From NCBI GenBank assembly GCA_029935695.1, contig JAOZJV010000164.1, positions 1-7,497 of the forward strand: a stretch of 7,497 nucleotides of DNA, in the 5' to 3' direction. Under the pieces are notes generated by a model, which saw only the letters and a program-made list of their open reading frames with translations, ran no database searches and was not told where the DNA came from. Origin of the DNA: Candidatus Krumholzibacteriia bacterium (GTDB lineage Bacteria > Krumholzibacteriota > Krumholzibacteriia > LZORAL124-64-63). The translations under genes and the position numbers were made by a program. Numbering within the stretch: position 1 is the first letter of the stretch; every line of letters begins with the position of its first letter. Positions 1-5,480 of the stretch are shown here, in pieces.

Positions 1-1
1 A

Positions 2-430
2 TTTCTTTCCCCTGCCAAAAGTGACTGGGCCAAGAGTGTGGAAGCCGCTGAAAACAGTGCCGGTGGCGAGCCCGGTGATGTGGAATTTATTGTGTGGGAA
101 CTGGTGCAGAACCGGTTCATCAGCAGCAGCAGTCAACTGGCGGAAGTGCTGCAAAAAGATGTGTGCCAGGATTTGAATTTGAACAACCGCGGAGTGCGCC
201 AGGCCGGGTTCCGTGTTCTGGTGGGAGCGTACATGCCAGCGGTGCTGGTGGAGTTGGGCTTCCTGACGAATCCTGCTGAAGAAAAGCGTCTGGGCGACAG
301 CTCCTATCAGCGGCGCATGGCCCGGGCTTTGGGCGACGCGGTGCTGGAGTACAGCCGCCAGATGGCCGCCACTGTTCCGGCCGACAGCACGAGCATCGAT
401 GAAGGCGAAAGCGAGGACGAGGATGAGTGA
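2..430 (+). CDS. N-acetylmuramoyl-L-alanine amidase, C-terminal part (5' end outside window)
   Basis: The frame is open from the first bases of the window, so this is the last 142 codons of a longer gene. It matches the end of the Amidase_3 (AmiA/B/C, CwlV) family of zinc enzymes, which cut the amide bond between N-acetylmuramic acid and L-Ala of the stem peptide in the periplasm. Visible family blocks are an SD..A..V..AEN segment near the start, a QN.FI.SS..LA helix, LNNRGVRQAGFRVL, and PAVLVELGFLTNPAEE. The Glu at 251-253 in the last block is the family's catalytic glutamate. The His/Glu/His zinc ligands would lie upstream and cannot be seen. The protein ends in an acidic Asp/Glu tail of about ten residues. 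The stop overlaps the start of the next gene by 8 nt. Family assignment is secure; which amidase paralogue (amiC-like or other) is not decidable from this fragment. Confidence 0.93.
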   Translation, partial: FLSPAKSDWAKSVEAAENSAGGEPGDVEFIVWELVQNRFISSSSQLAEVLQKDVCQDLNLNNRGVRQAGFRVLVGAYMPAVLVELGFLTNPAEEKRLGDSSYQRRMARALGDAVLEYSRQMAATVPADSTSIDEGESEDEDE

Positions 431-1061
431 ACAACACTCTCTCGGTGATCGCCGGCGTCCTTCCACCAGGCGTCCCCGAAAGAAGGGCGGCTTTCCCTGG
501 AACCTTCTGGTGTGGGCGATCATTCTGGGCTTTGCCGGCCTGGGTGGAAAATTCTATCTGGCCAATTTTGCCGGTTCTGAAGATTCCCCTGAAACTGAGA
601 CTTTTGTGGTGGAAGAAACCAGCAGCGCCACCCTCATGGGCGACCGCTCGGTGGTCCTGGTTTATCCCGAATGGGACGCCTCGGGGTATGTCACAGAAGA
701 GCGTTTGATTTCCAGCCGCGACCGGACCGGAGAAGATTTGTTGAATCTCATGCGCCAACTTTGCCAGGGACCGGAAATCAGTGGCTCGGTGAGCCCATTT
801 CCCGAAGGCACCGTGGCCAATGCCGCCTTCTATAATTCCGAAGACAAATCGGTTGTGCTGGACTTCAGCCAGGAGCTGGTGACCGGCCATCCCGGCGGCA
901 GCTCCGCCGAGGCCGCCACGTTGACCAGTATTCTGCGCACCGTGGCCCTGAATTTTCCCAATACCCGCAGCTGCATCATCCTGGTGGATGGCTCCCAGGT
1001 GGAAACCCTGGCCGGGAATTTGAACATGGAGCAGGCTTTTGATCCCCGAAGGTGGCTCTGA
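423..1061 (+). CDS. Membrane-anchored GerMN-domain protein
   Basis: A 212-residue protein. I chose the ATG at 423 because it has a GAGG at 413-416 with 6-nt spacing and overlaps the amidase stop (ATGAGTGA), a classic coupling arrangement; an in-frame ATG at 399 lies further inside the amidase. Residues 1-26 are basic and Arg-rich, residues about 27-47 form one transmembrane helix, and 50-73 form an acidic linker. Residues about 77-205 match the GerMN fold (Val-rich VVLVYP strand, LL.LM..L..GP, F.EGT.......D...VLDFS.EL, then A.L.SI..T...F). The topology (basic side inside) puts GerMN in the periplasm. In Gram-positive bacteria GerM is a spore lipoprotein involved in peptidoglycan work; in non-sporeformers the domain often sits beside amidases, as here, so a role in assisting or regulating the amidase is plausible but inferred. 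Confidence 0.85.
   Translation: MSEQHSLGDRRRPSTRRPRKKGGFPWNLLVWAIILGFAGLGGKFYLANFAGSEDSPETETFVVEETSSATLMGDRSVVLVYPEWDASGYVTEERLISSRDRTGEDLLNLMRQLCQGPEISGSVSPFPEGTVANAAFYNSEDKSVVLDFSQELVTGHPGGSSAEAATLTSILRTVALNFPNTRSCIILVDGSQVETLAGNLNMEQAFDPRRWL
1049..1055 (+). promoter_or_regulatory. Ribosome binding site that decides the murI start
   Basis: AAGGTGG lies 7 nt before the TTG at 1063 and inside the last codons of the GerMN gene. The alternative TTG at 1039 has no comparable purine-rich element in front of it. This favours 1063 as the murI start, one nucleotide after the GerMN stop. Confidence 0.55.
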
Positions 1062-1062
1062 T

Positions 1063-1926
1063 TTGGCAGCAGTTTCCAATGCATCTCCCATCGGTGTTTT
1101 TGATTCCGGCCTTGGCGGTCTGACGGTGCTGAGATCGCTTCACCGGCGTCTGCCCTGTGAAGACATCATTTATTTTGGCGATACGGCCCGGGTTCCCTAC
1201 GGCACCAAGGGTGAGAACACCGTGCGCGCTTTTGCCCGCCAGGATGCGGGTTTGCTTGTGGATAAAGGTGTCAAAGTGGTGGTCGTCGCGTGCAACACTG
1301 CCAGTGCTTTTGCGTTGGAGTATTTGCGCTCGGCTTTGCCTGTGCCTGTGCTGGGGGTCATTGAACCCGGAGTGGCTGCGGCCCTGGAGGCAACCCGCGG
1401 GGGAGTGGTGGGTGTGATTGGCACCTCAGGTACGATTCGTTCTGGGCGGTATCAGGATGGGTTACGCGTCGGTGGTTTGAGCGACGATCAGATCATGGCC
1501 GTGGAGTGCCCTTTGTTTGTGCCTTTGGTCGAAGAAGACAAAATGGGACAGACCCTGATGCAACTTGCTGTGCAGGAGTATTTGCAGCCCCTGAGAGACA
1601 CCGGGGTCGACACCCTGATTTTAGGGTGCACGCACTACCCTTTGTTGAAGGATGATATCGGTGCCTTTATGGGGCCGAACACTACGCTGGTTGATTCGGC
1701 CGATATGCTCGCCGAAGCCGCTGCGTTGTTGTTGAGTGAAGAGAAATTGTTGCGGGGGCAACCATCGGCCCGCCAAGGTGAACTGGAATTTTATCTCAGC
1801 GATCTGCCCTGGAAGTTTTCGCAAATTGGCGAACGTTTTCTGGGAAGGCCCATCGCTGATGCCACAATCGTCGGCCTCGATGAGATGGAGGCTGCCGGGA
1901 TTAAACATAAGGGAGAAAACCCGTGA
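1063..1926 (+). CDS. murI: Glutamate racemase
   Basis: MurI interconverts L- and D-glutamate without cofactor in the cytoplasm and supplies the D-Glu of the peptidoglycan stem peptide. With the TTG start at 1063 the protein has 287 residues, normal for the family (about 255-290). Signature blocks are GVFDSGLGGLTVL (residues 11-23, with the substrate Asp-Ser), YFGDTARVPYG (37-47), VVACNTAS with catalytic Cys77, and LGCTHYPLL with the second catalytic Cys189. Both acid/base cysteines are present, so the enzyme should be active. A TTG at 1039 is an alternative start adding 8 residues, but its ribosome binding site is poorer. The gene follows the GerMN stop by 1 nt, and its stop overlaps the rph start (GTGA). 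Position behind an amidase fits a cell-wall operon. The aspartate racemase family is excluded by the MurI-specific motifs. Confidence 0.97.
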   Translation: MAAVSNASPIGVFDSGLGGLTVLRSLHRRLPCEDIIYFGDTARVPYGTKGENTVRAFARQDAGLLVDKGVKVVVVACNTASAFALEYLRSALPVPVLGVIEPGVAAALEATRGGVVGVIGTSGTIRSGRYQDGLRVGGLSDDQIMAVECPLFVPLVEEDKMGQTLMQLAVQEYLQPLRDTGVDTLILGCTHYPLLKDDIGAFMGPNTTLVDSADMLAEAAALLLSEEKLLRGQPSARQGELEFYLSDLPWKFSQIGERFLGRPIADATIVGLDEMEAAGIKHKGENP

Positions 1927-2633
1927 TTGAACGCGCCGAAAACCGAGGGATGCAACAGCTGCGTCCCACCACTATTACCCGTGATTATCTGCCCCACGCC
2001 GAAGGCTCCTGCCTGGTGGTCATGGGCAACACCCACGTGATCTGCACTGCCAGTATTGCCAACGGCACACCACGCTGGTTAAAGGGCTCGGGCCAGGGCT
2101 GGGTCACCGCGGAATACGGCATGCTGCCACGCAGCACCGGCGACCGCATGCGCCGCGAAGCAGCCGGTAACGGCCAGAGCGGACGCACCATGGAAATTCA
2201 GCGTCTGATCGGCCGCAGCATGCGCGCCGTCACCGACATGTACGCCATCGGCGATCTTACTATTACTTTGGATTGCGATGTGATCAAGGCCGACGGCGGA
2301 ACCCGTTGCGCCTCCATCAACGGAGCCGCCGTGGCGCTGTATGATGCCCTGAGCCGGTTGCGCCTGAAACGCCACCCCATGCGCACCATGGTCGGGGCCA
2401 TCAGCCTCGGTGTGGTGCAGGGTGAAGTCTTGATGGACCTGGACTATCCCGAAGACAGCAACGCTGAAACGGATATGAACCTGGTCATGGCTGAAGGCGG
2501 CGGCCTCATTGAAATTCAGGGCACTGCCGAGCAGAAGCCTTTCACCCGGCAGGAGCTGGACCGGATGCTGGATCTGGGCACTGCGGCCATCGGCAAAATC
2601 AATGAACTTCAACGCCAGGTTCTGGGAGTATAA
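1923..2633 (+). CDS. rph: Ribonuclease PH
   Basis: RNase PH is a phosphorolytic 3'-5' exoribonuclease that trims tRNA precursors up to the CCA end and forms a hexameric ring in the cytoplasm. The 236-residue length is typical. Motifs in order are RPTTITRDY (14-22), HAEGSCLVVMGNTHVICTA (25-43), the AEYGMLPRST block (63-72), SGRTMEIQRLIGRSMRAV with the phosphate-binding Arg88 (86-103), and DCDVIKADGGTR (117-128). The active-site segment MDLDYPEDSNAETDMN (171-186) holds Asp178 and Asp184. The start is GTG at 1923, with GGGAG at 1911-1915 and 7-nt spacing, sharing GTGA with the murI stop. The rph-rdgB pairing is common in bacteria. Codons here end mostly in C or G, in contrast to the 3' part of the next gene. 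All key residues are intact. Confidence 0.97.
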   Translation: MIERAENRGMQQLRPTTITRDYLPHAEGSCLVVMGNTHVICTASIANGTPRWLKGSGQGWVTAEYGMLPRSTGDRMRREAAGNGQSGRTMEIQRLIGRSMRAVTDMYAIGDLTITLDCDVIKADGGTRCASINGAAVALYDALSRLRLKRHPMRTMVGAISLGVVQGEVLMDLDYPEDSNAETDMNLVMAEGGGLIEIQGTAEQKPFTRQELDRMLDLGTAAIGKINELQRQVLGV

Positions 2634-2638
2634 GTAAG

Positions 2639-3661
2639 ATGAGTAATATTCGTCGCAAGGTGGTTCTGGCCAGTCGCAATGAAGACAAAGTACGGGAAAT
2701 GCAGCAGCTCTTTGAGGGCCTGGATTTTGATGTGCTTTCGTCCGCCGATTTCCCCGGCTTGCCTGATGTGATTGAAGATGGGACCACCATCGAGGGCAAT
2801 GCCCGCCGCAAAGCAATTATTACCGCGGCGTACACAGGCGAGATCTCTGTGGCGGATGATACTTCTCTTGAAGTACGCGAGTTGAACGGCTTCCCGGATA
2901 TTTTCGCGGCGCGTTTTTCCGGAGCCGAAGCAACCTACGGAAGTAATGTTGATTTGCTGCTGGAGATGATGGCCGGCGTGCCGGCGGAACATCGTCAGGC
3001 GCGTTTTTCCACGGCTTGTGTCTGGATTGATCCACGTCCCGCGCAGTATGATTACGCGGTGGCTCGACCGGCTGTTGATCGCTGGTTGCGGAACCCCTGG
3101 GCGCGCAGTATTGGCGTGCGGGATTCGGACCGGGAATGGGATTATTGGAATGGTTTTGTTGATCGCCGGGCAGTGTGGAACGCGTACCGTCGGAATATGG
3201 AATTGGACTTGAACAGCTGGGGGCATGATCGGGCCCGGCTGGGTAATATTGCTGATGGTTTGTTCCTTGGTTGCGAGGACGCGTTGCGGGATGGGGAAGA
3301 GCTGGATACTCGCTTGGTTGAGGATGGGATTCGGTTGCCTGATAGTAAGATTTGGGCGGTGGAATCTCCCCGGGCAACCGGTGAGCCTTTGACTGTAGTG
3401 GCCCCAGGCGGGTTGCCTGCCGAGGCACCTGGGCGTGAGTTGAACGGGCCGTTTTGGTATGAGATTTCTTCGGTAGGGCGAGTGGTTGGGGATATTGCTG
3501 AGCAGGCTATTGGGTCTCGGGGGTTTGGGTATGATCCGGTGTTCAGGCCGGTGGGCGAGAAGCGGACTTTGGCGGAGATGCCTGCCGGGGAGAAGAACGC
3601 GATTAGCCACCGGGGCCGGGCTATGCGGCGGTTGATTGCGGGGGTTGGTGGGGTTTATTGA
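2639..3661 (+). CDS. rdgB: RdgB/HAM1-family non-canonical purine NTP pyrophosphatase with a large internal insertion
   Basis: The family hydrolyses dITP, ITP and XTP to monophosphate and PPi with Mg2+, keeping deaminated purines out of nucleic acids. This protein has 340 residues where the family usually has about 190-210. The N-terminal half is recognisable: VVLASRNEDKVREM (8-21; substrate-site S/T..N..K), T.EGNA..KA (50-59), VADDTSLEV (71-79; catalytic Asp in ADD), then DIFAARFSG and QARFSTACVWI. The C-terminal half resumes with YEISSVGRVVGDI (274-286), RGFGYDPVF (294-302), LAEM...EKNAISHRGRAMRRL (311-332). Between them, about residues 131-271 (bases 3029-3451) are extra, in frame and without stops, with many Trp, Arg and Asp residues. 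I do not recognise a domain in the insert. The consensus ADDSG/ADDTG reads ADDTS here. The start follows rph by 5 nt, with GGGAG at 2624-2628 as a somewhat distant ribosome binding site. Function is likely conserved but not certain. Confidence 0.88.
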   Translation: MSNIRRKVVLASRNEDKVREMQQLFEGLDFDVLSSADFPGLPDVIEDGTTIEGNARRKAIITAAYTGEISVADDTSLEVRELNGFPDIFAARFSGAEATYGSNVDLLLEMMAGVPAEHRQARFSTACVWIDPRPAQYDYAVARPAVDRWLRNPWARSIGVRDSDREWDYWNGFVDRRAVWNAYRRNMELDLNSWGHDRARLGNIADGLFLGCEDALRDGEELDTRLVEDGIRLPDSKIWAVESPRATGEPLTVVAPGGLPAEAPGRELNGPFWYEISSVGRVVGDIAEQAIGSRGFGYDPVFRPVGEKRTLAEMPAGEKNAISHRGRAMRRLIAGVGGVY

Positions 3662-3682
3662 TTTTTGGTTTGGGTGATGGCT

Positions 3683-3716
3683 TTCCCGCCGGCGGGAATT
3701 GCTTGCCGGCGAGCAA
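3683..3716. repeat. Paired GC-rich palindromes downstream of rdgB
   Basis: A perfect 16-bp palindrome (TTCCCGCC/GGCGGGAA, 3683-3698) is followed at once by a second hairpin, TTGCTTG-CCGG-CGAGCAA (3699-3716, one wobble pair). Both share the GCCGGCG core. Neither has a T-run in the plus direction (the second is followed by A6), so it is not a textbook intrinsic terminator for rdgB. It may be a REP-like extragenic palindrome or an mRNA-end-stabilising structure; only one copy is visible here. Confidence 0.45.
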
Positions 3717-3753
3717 AAAATCCATTCTCTGTAAAGTTGTAAAAAAACTACAG

Positions 3754-3790
3754 CCAAAAACGAGGGTGCCAGTCTAAAACCAGCACCCTC
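3754..3790 (-). terminator. Intrinsic terminator of the marR-flavodoxin unit
   Basis: Read on the minus strand, an 8-bp GC-rich stem GAGGGTGC/GCACCCTC (3783-3790 with 3762-3769) extends by three pairs, two of them wobble, around a TTTTAGA loop and is followed by CGTTTTTGG. A second T7 tract lies at 3741-3747. It starts 8 nt after the oxidoreductase stop codon. In the plus direction the stem has no T-run, although its hairpin could still slow transcription leaving rdgB. Confidence 0.8.
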
Positions 3791-3798
3791 AACCCAAT

Positions 3799-4356
3799 CT
3801 AAAACGATTCCAACAAAGCCCGATATTCCGCAGTTTTGACCTTCAACTCTTCTTCAGTAATGGCGCGCATATAAGGATCATCTTCTGCCATCACCGCGCA
3901 GACAGCAAAAACTGGATTCCACTTCATGCTGCAATACATAGCTGAGAGGCGGAAGGGGATCATGATATCCTCGAAGTCTGCTTTGAAGGGACCTTCCTTG
4001 GTATAACCTTCTTCAGGTCCACCCACAGTCAGGACGGTTTGCCAGGTTTTGCCGGCGAGTTTGTCGCCCTTGCCGGGTGGGAAGGCGAAACCCTTTTCGA
4101 GGACCGTGTCCATCCACTGTTTCAGCAAAGCCGGGCCGCTAAGCCAATACAGGGGATGCTGAAAGATGATCACGTCATGAGCGGTGAGGATGCTTTGCTC
4201 ACTGGCGGCGTTGATCTGGAAGTCGGGGTATTCCTGGTACATATCCCGGATGGTGACATTGGGCAAATTTTCGGCCGCTTCGATCAGGGCCTTGTTGCCC
4301 CGGGATTGTTCCATATTGGGATGAAAGAGGTTGATAAGGATTTTCTTGTCTGACAT
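3799..4356 (-). CDS. Flavodoxin-fold NAD(P)H oxidoreductase (KefF/MdaB-like quinone reductase)
   Basis: A 185-residue cytoplasmic flavoprotein of the Flavodoxin_2 family (NQO1, KefF, MdaB, general stress protein 14 relatives), which bind FMN or FAD and reduce quinones or other electrophiles with NAD(P)H. The N-terminus shows strand KKILINLFHP then HPN..QSRGNKAL (12-24), the phosphate-binding loop with Ser18 and Asn21. IIFQHPLYWLSGPALLKQWMD (63-83) is the family's most diagnostic block, followed by GFAFPPG...LAGK and TVGGPEEGYTKEG (110-122). Length is normal. The ATG at 4356 has a very strong ribosome binding site (AAAAGGAG at 4370-4363, 6-nt spacing). It follows marR by 50 nt on the same strand and ends at a terminator, so it is probably the regulator's target. 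The exact substrate cannot be read from the sequence; a KefF role would need a K+ efflux gene, and none is seen here. Confidence 0.9.
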   Translation of the reverse strand: MSDKKILINLFHPNMEQSRGNKALIEAAENLPNVTIRDMYQEYPDFQINAASEQSILTAHDVIIFQHPLYWLSGPALLKQWMDTVLEKGFAFPPGKGDKLAGKTWQTVLTVGGPEEGYTKEGPFKADFEDIMIPFRLSAMYCSMKWNPVFAVCAVMAEDDPYMRAITEEELKVKTAEYRALLESF

Positions 4357-4388
4357 GTGTCGCTCCTTTTAACGTTTCTCAACGCGGT

Positions 4389-4418
4389 AATGTAAAGTTT
4401 TGAAAGTCAACTTTCCAA
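4389..4418 (-). promoter_or_regulatory. Possible internal promoter with palindromic operator before the oxidoreductase gene
   Basis: A palindrome GAAAGT-CA-ACTTTC (4402-4415) overlaps the marR stop codon and is flanked by a direct repeat AAAGTTTTG (4394-4402 and 4417-4425). On the minus strand a weak -35/-10 pair, TTGGAA (4418-4413) and TACATT (4394-4389), sits 18 nt apart around it. A MarR dimer bound between the boxes would block polymerase. This is inference from pattern only; the boxes match consensus at 4 of 6 positions each. Confidence 0.3.
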
Positions 4419-4835
4419 AGTTTTGGCTGCCTGGTCCAGTCGGATGGCCAGGTCGTCTCCCACATCTTTGCCCATGGCGTCGCTGTACCGTTTGTACAGG
4501 TTGGCCCACACCTGTCCTATGGTCTTTTCCAGGTCGGCTCCCTTGGCGGTGGCCGTGACGCAGACCAGTTTTCCTTCGGATTTTCTTTCGACCAGCCCTT
4601 TTCTGACAAAGGTGTCGATGAATCGGGTGATGGTGGAGGGGGCCAGCTGCATGCCGATGGCCAGTTGTTTCTGGGTGATGCCGGGCTTGTCGATGATCAG
4701 CATCAGCAGATAGGTTTGCGATGGCGCCAAACCCGTGGGTGCGAACTCTTCTTCGGCCAGGCGGTTGATCGAACGAGCGAATGCCTGAGATGTGAAGTAG
4801 AGGCAATAGTGCATGCCTGTGCAAGTGTCGCCCAT
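4407..4835 (-). CDS. MarR-family transcriptional regulator
   Basis: A 142-residue winged-helix protein of MarR length. I chose the ATG at 4835 because it has AAAGGA (4848-4843) 7 nt upstream; a longer reading from 4865 would add ten residues without a better site. The order fits MarR: N-terminal dimerisation helix (residues about 10-32), a second helix (38-50), the DNA-binding helix-turn-helix in ITQKQLAIGMQLAPSTITRF (53-72), the wing KGLVERKSEGKLVCVTATAKG (79-99), and a C-terminal dimerisation helix (100-140). Cysteines occur at 5, 11 and 92. Members typically repress their own operon and are released by phenolic or electrophilic ligands or by Cys oxidation. The downstream quinone-reductase-like gene on the same strand is the obvious candidate target. 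The ligand is unknown. Confidence 0.9.
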   Translation of the reverse strand: MGDTCTGMHYCLYFTSQAFARSINRLAEEEFAPTGLAPSQTYLLMLIIDKPGITQKQLAIGMQLAPSTITRFIDTFVRKGLVERKSEGKLVCVTATAKGADLEKTIGQVWANLYKRYSDAMGKDVGDDLAIRLDQAAKTLES

Positions 4836-4862
4836 GTGCTCATCCTTTCTTGTTTGCACATA

Positions 4863-4901
4863 CAACTAACAGCAAAGGGTGGAACTGTCAAGGGTGTGAC
4901 A
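4863..4901 (-). promoter_or_regulatory. Candidate marR promoter with overlapping inverted repeat
   Basis: On the minus strand a perfect -35 hexamer TTGACA (4891-4886) is followed, 17 nt on, by a poor -10, TAGTTG (4868-4863); TTGTAT (4865-4860) is an alternative at 20 nt. The -35 lies within an inverted repeat TGTCA-N6-TGACA (4886-4901), a plausible autorepression site. The -35 match is good and the -10 match is weak. Confidence 0.35.
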
Positions 4902-4938
4902 AGCCAAAGATGCATTATTTTTGATTTAGCCAACCTAC

Positions 4939-4959
4939 TTTGACAGTCGGGTTTGACAG
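4939..4959. repeat. Tandem TTTGACAG direct repeat
   Basis: TTTGACAG occurs at 4939-4946 and again at 4952-4959, a 13-bp period with a 5-nt spacer. It carries the same TGACA core as the inverted repeat at 4886-4901, so it may be a second operator for the MarR protein. It also contains -35-like TTGACA hexamers in the plus direction, towards the tRNA genes, but no good -10 follows. Confidence 0.35.
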
Positions 4960-5056
4960 ATGGAGGTTCAGAGATGATCATTGTGCCCGGTCAAGACTCC
5001 TGAAAGTGTTCGACTGCGGCGATGTTTGGTGTTTAATTGATTCCAAAGTGACGCCG

Positions 5057-5072
5057 CTGGCCTGAGGGCCAG
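5057..5072. other. Small GC-rich hairpin upstream of tRNA-Pro
   Basis: CTGGCC-TGAG-GGCCAG gives a 6-bp perfect stem with a 4-nt loop, 25 nt before the tRNA-Pro gene. There is no T-run on either side. It may lie in the 5' leader of the tRNA transcript. Nothing else in 4982-5097 is recognisable. Confidence 0.3.
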
Positions 5073-5097
5073 GATGGTTCAGGATTTGCATATCGGT

Positions 5098-5174
<77 letters not shown>

Positions 5175-5293
5175 GTTTTCGCAAATAGTGGATGCCTGAT
5201 GACTTGACAGAAGTCGGCTCGTTGTCCATTATTCGCGTCCGCCCGCAGGGTGAACCCTCTGGTAATTCCGGAGTGTCCGGCGTGATGCGGGTC

Positions 5294-5308
5294 CCGATTC
5301 TCAATCGG
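5294..5308 (+). other. Perfect hairpin abutting the 5' end of tRNA-Arg
   Basis: CCGATT-CTC-AATCGG forms a 6-bp stem with a 3-nt loop ending 1 nt before tRNA-Arg. The 135-nt spacer between tRNA-Pro and tRNA-Arg also holds weaker inverted repeats (AGGGT-GA-ACCCT at 5247-5258) and a TTGACA at 5204-5209, but no gene. The hairpin may mark a leader or processing structure in a multi-tRNA precursor. Confidence 0.35.
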
Positions 5309-5309
5309 T

Positions 5310-5386
5310 GCGCCCGTAGCTCAGTTGGATAGAGCAGCGGACTTCTAATCCGCAGGCCGCAGGTTCGAATCCTGCCGGGCGCGCCA
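5310..5386 (+). tRNA. tRNA-Arg (anticodon TCT)
   Basis: A 77-nt cloverleaf. The acceptor GCGCCCG pairs with CGGGCGC, followed by TA and D-stem GCTC/GAGC. Anticodon stem GCGGA/TCCGC encloses loop CTTCTAA with anticodon TCT. The T-loop is TTCGAAT, the discriminator is G, and CCA is encoded (5384-5386). It reads AGA and, by wobble, AGG. Confidence 0.96.
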
Positions 5387-5404
5387 AAACGCAATATTAT
5401 GGTG

Positions 5405-5480
5405 GTGGCTGTAGCTCAGTCGGCAGAGCCCCTGGTTGTGGTCCAGGTGGTCGTGGGTTCGAATCCCATCAGCCACCCCA
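5405..5480 (+). tRNA. tRNA-His (anticodon GTG)
   Basis: The acceptor GTGGCTG pairs with CAGCCAC, D-stem GCTC/GAGC follows, and anticodon stem CCTGG/CCAGG encloses loop TTGTGGT with anticodon GTG. The T-loop is TTCGAAT and CCA is encoded at 5478-5480. The G at 5404 can serve as the histidine-specific G-1 opposite discriminator C73 (5477), which confirms identity. It lies 18 nt after tRNA-Arg, so the two are probably co-transcribed. Confidence 0.96.

Noticed and set aside
120..1091. Minus-strand 323-residue frame opposite amidase and GerMN gene
   Set aside because: It crosses the junction of two genes with strong family support and shows no motif of its own; a long antisense frame is expected at this GC content.
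2079..2816. Minus-strand 245-residue frame opposite rph and rdgB
   Set aside because: His/Gln/Ala-rich shadow of rph, which has all RNase PH active-site motifs on the plus strand.
3029..3451. Intein inside RdgB
   Set aside because: The insert lacks the N-terminal Cys/Ser block, the C-terminal His-Asn dipeptide followed by Cys/Ser/Thr, and any homing-endonuclease motif; it reads as a domain insertion.
2609..3757. Minus-strand 382-residue frame covering rdgB
   Set aside because: The opposite strand carries clear RdgB motifs at both ends. The antisense product is low-complexity, Pro/Arg/Asn-rich and has no recognisable domain or ribosome binding site; I checked it because it spans the insertion.
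5009..5037. Promoter TTCGAC-17-TTTAAT for the tRNA cluster
   Set aside because: Spacing and the -10 are acceptable, but the -35 matches consensus at only two positions, too weak to list as a feature.
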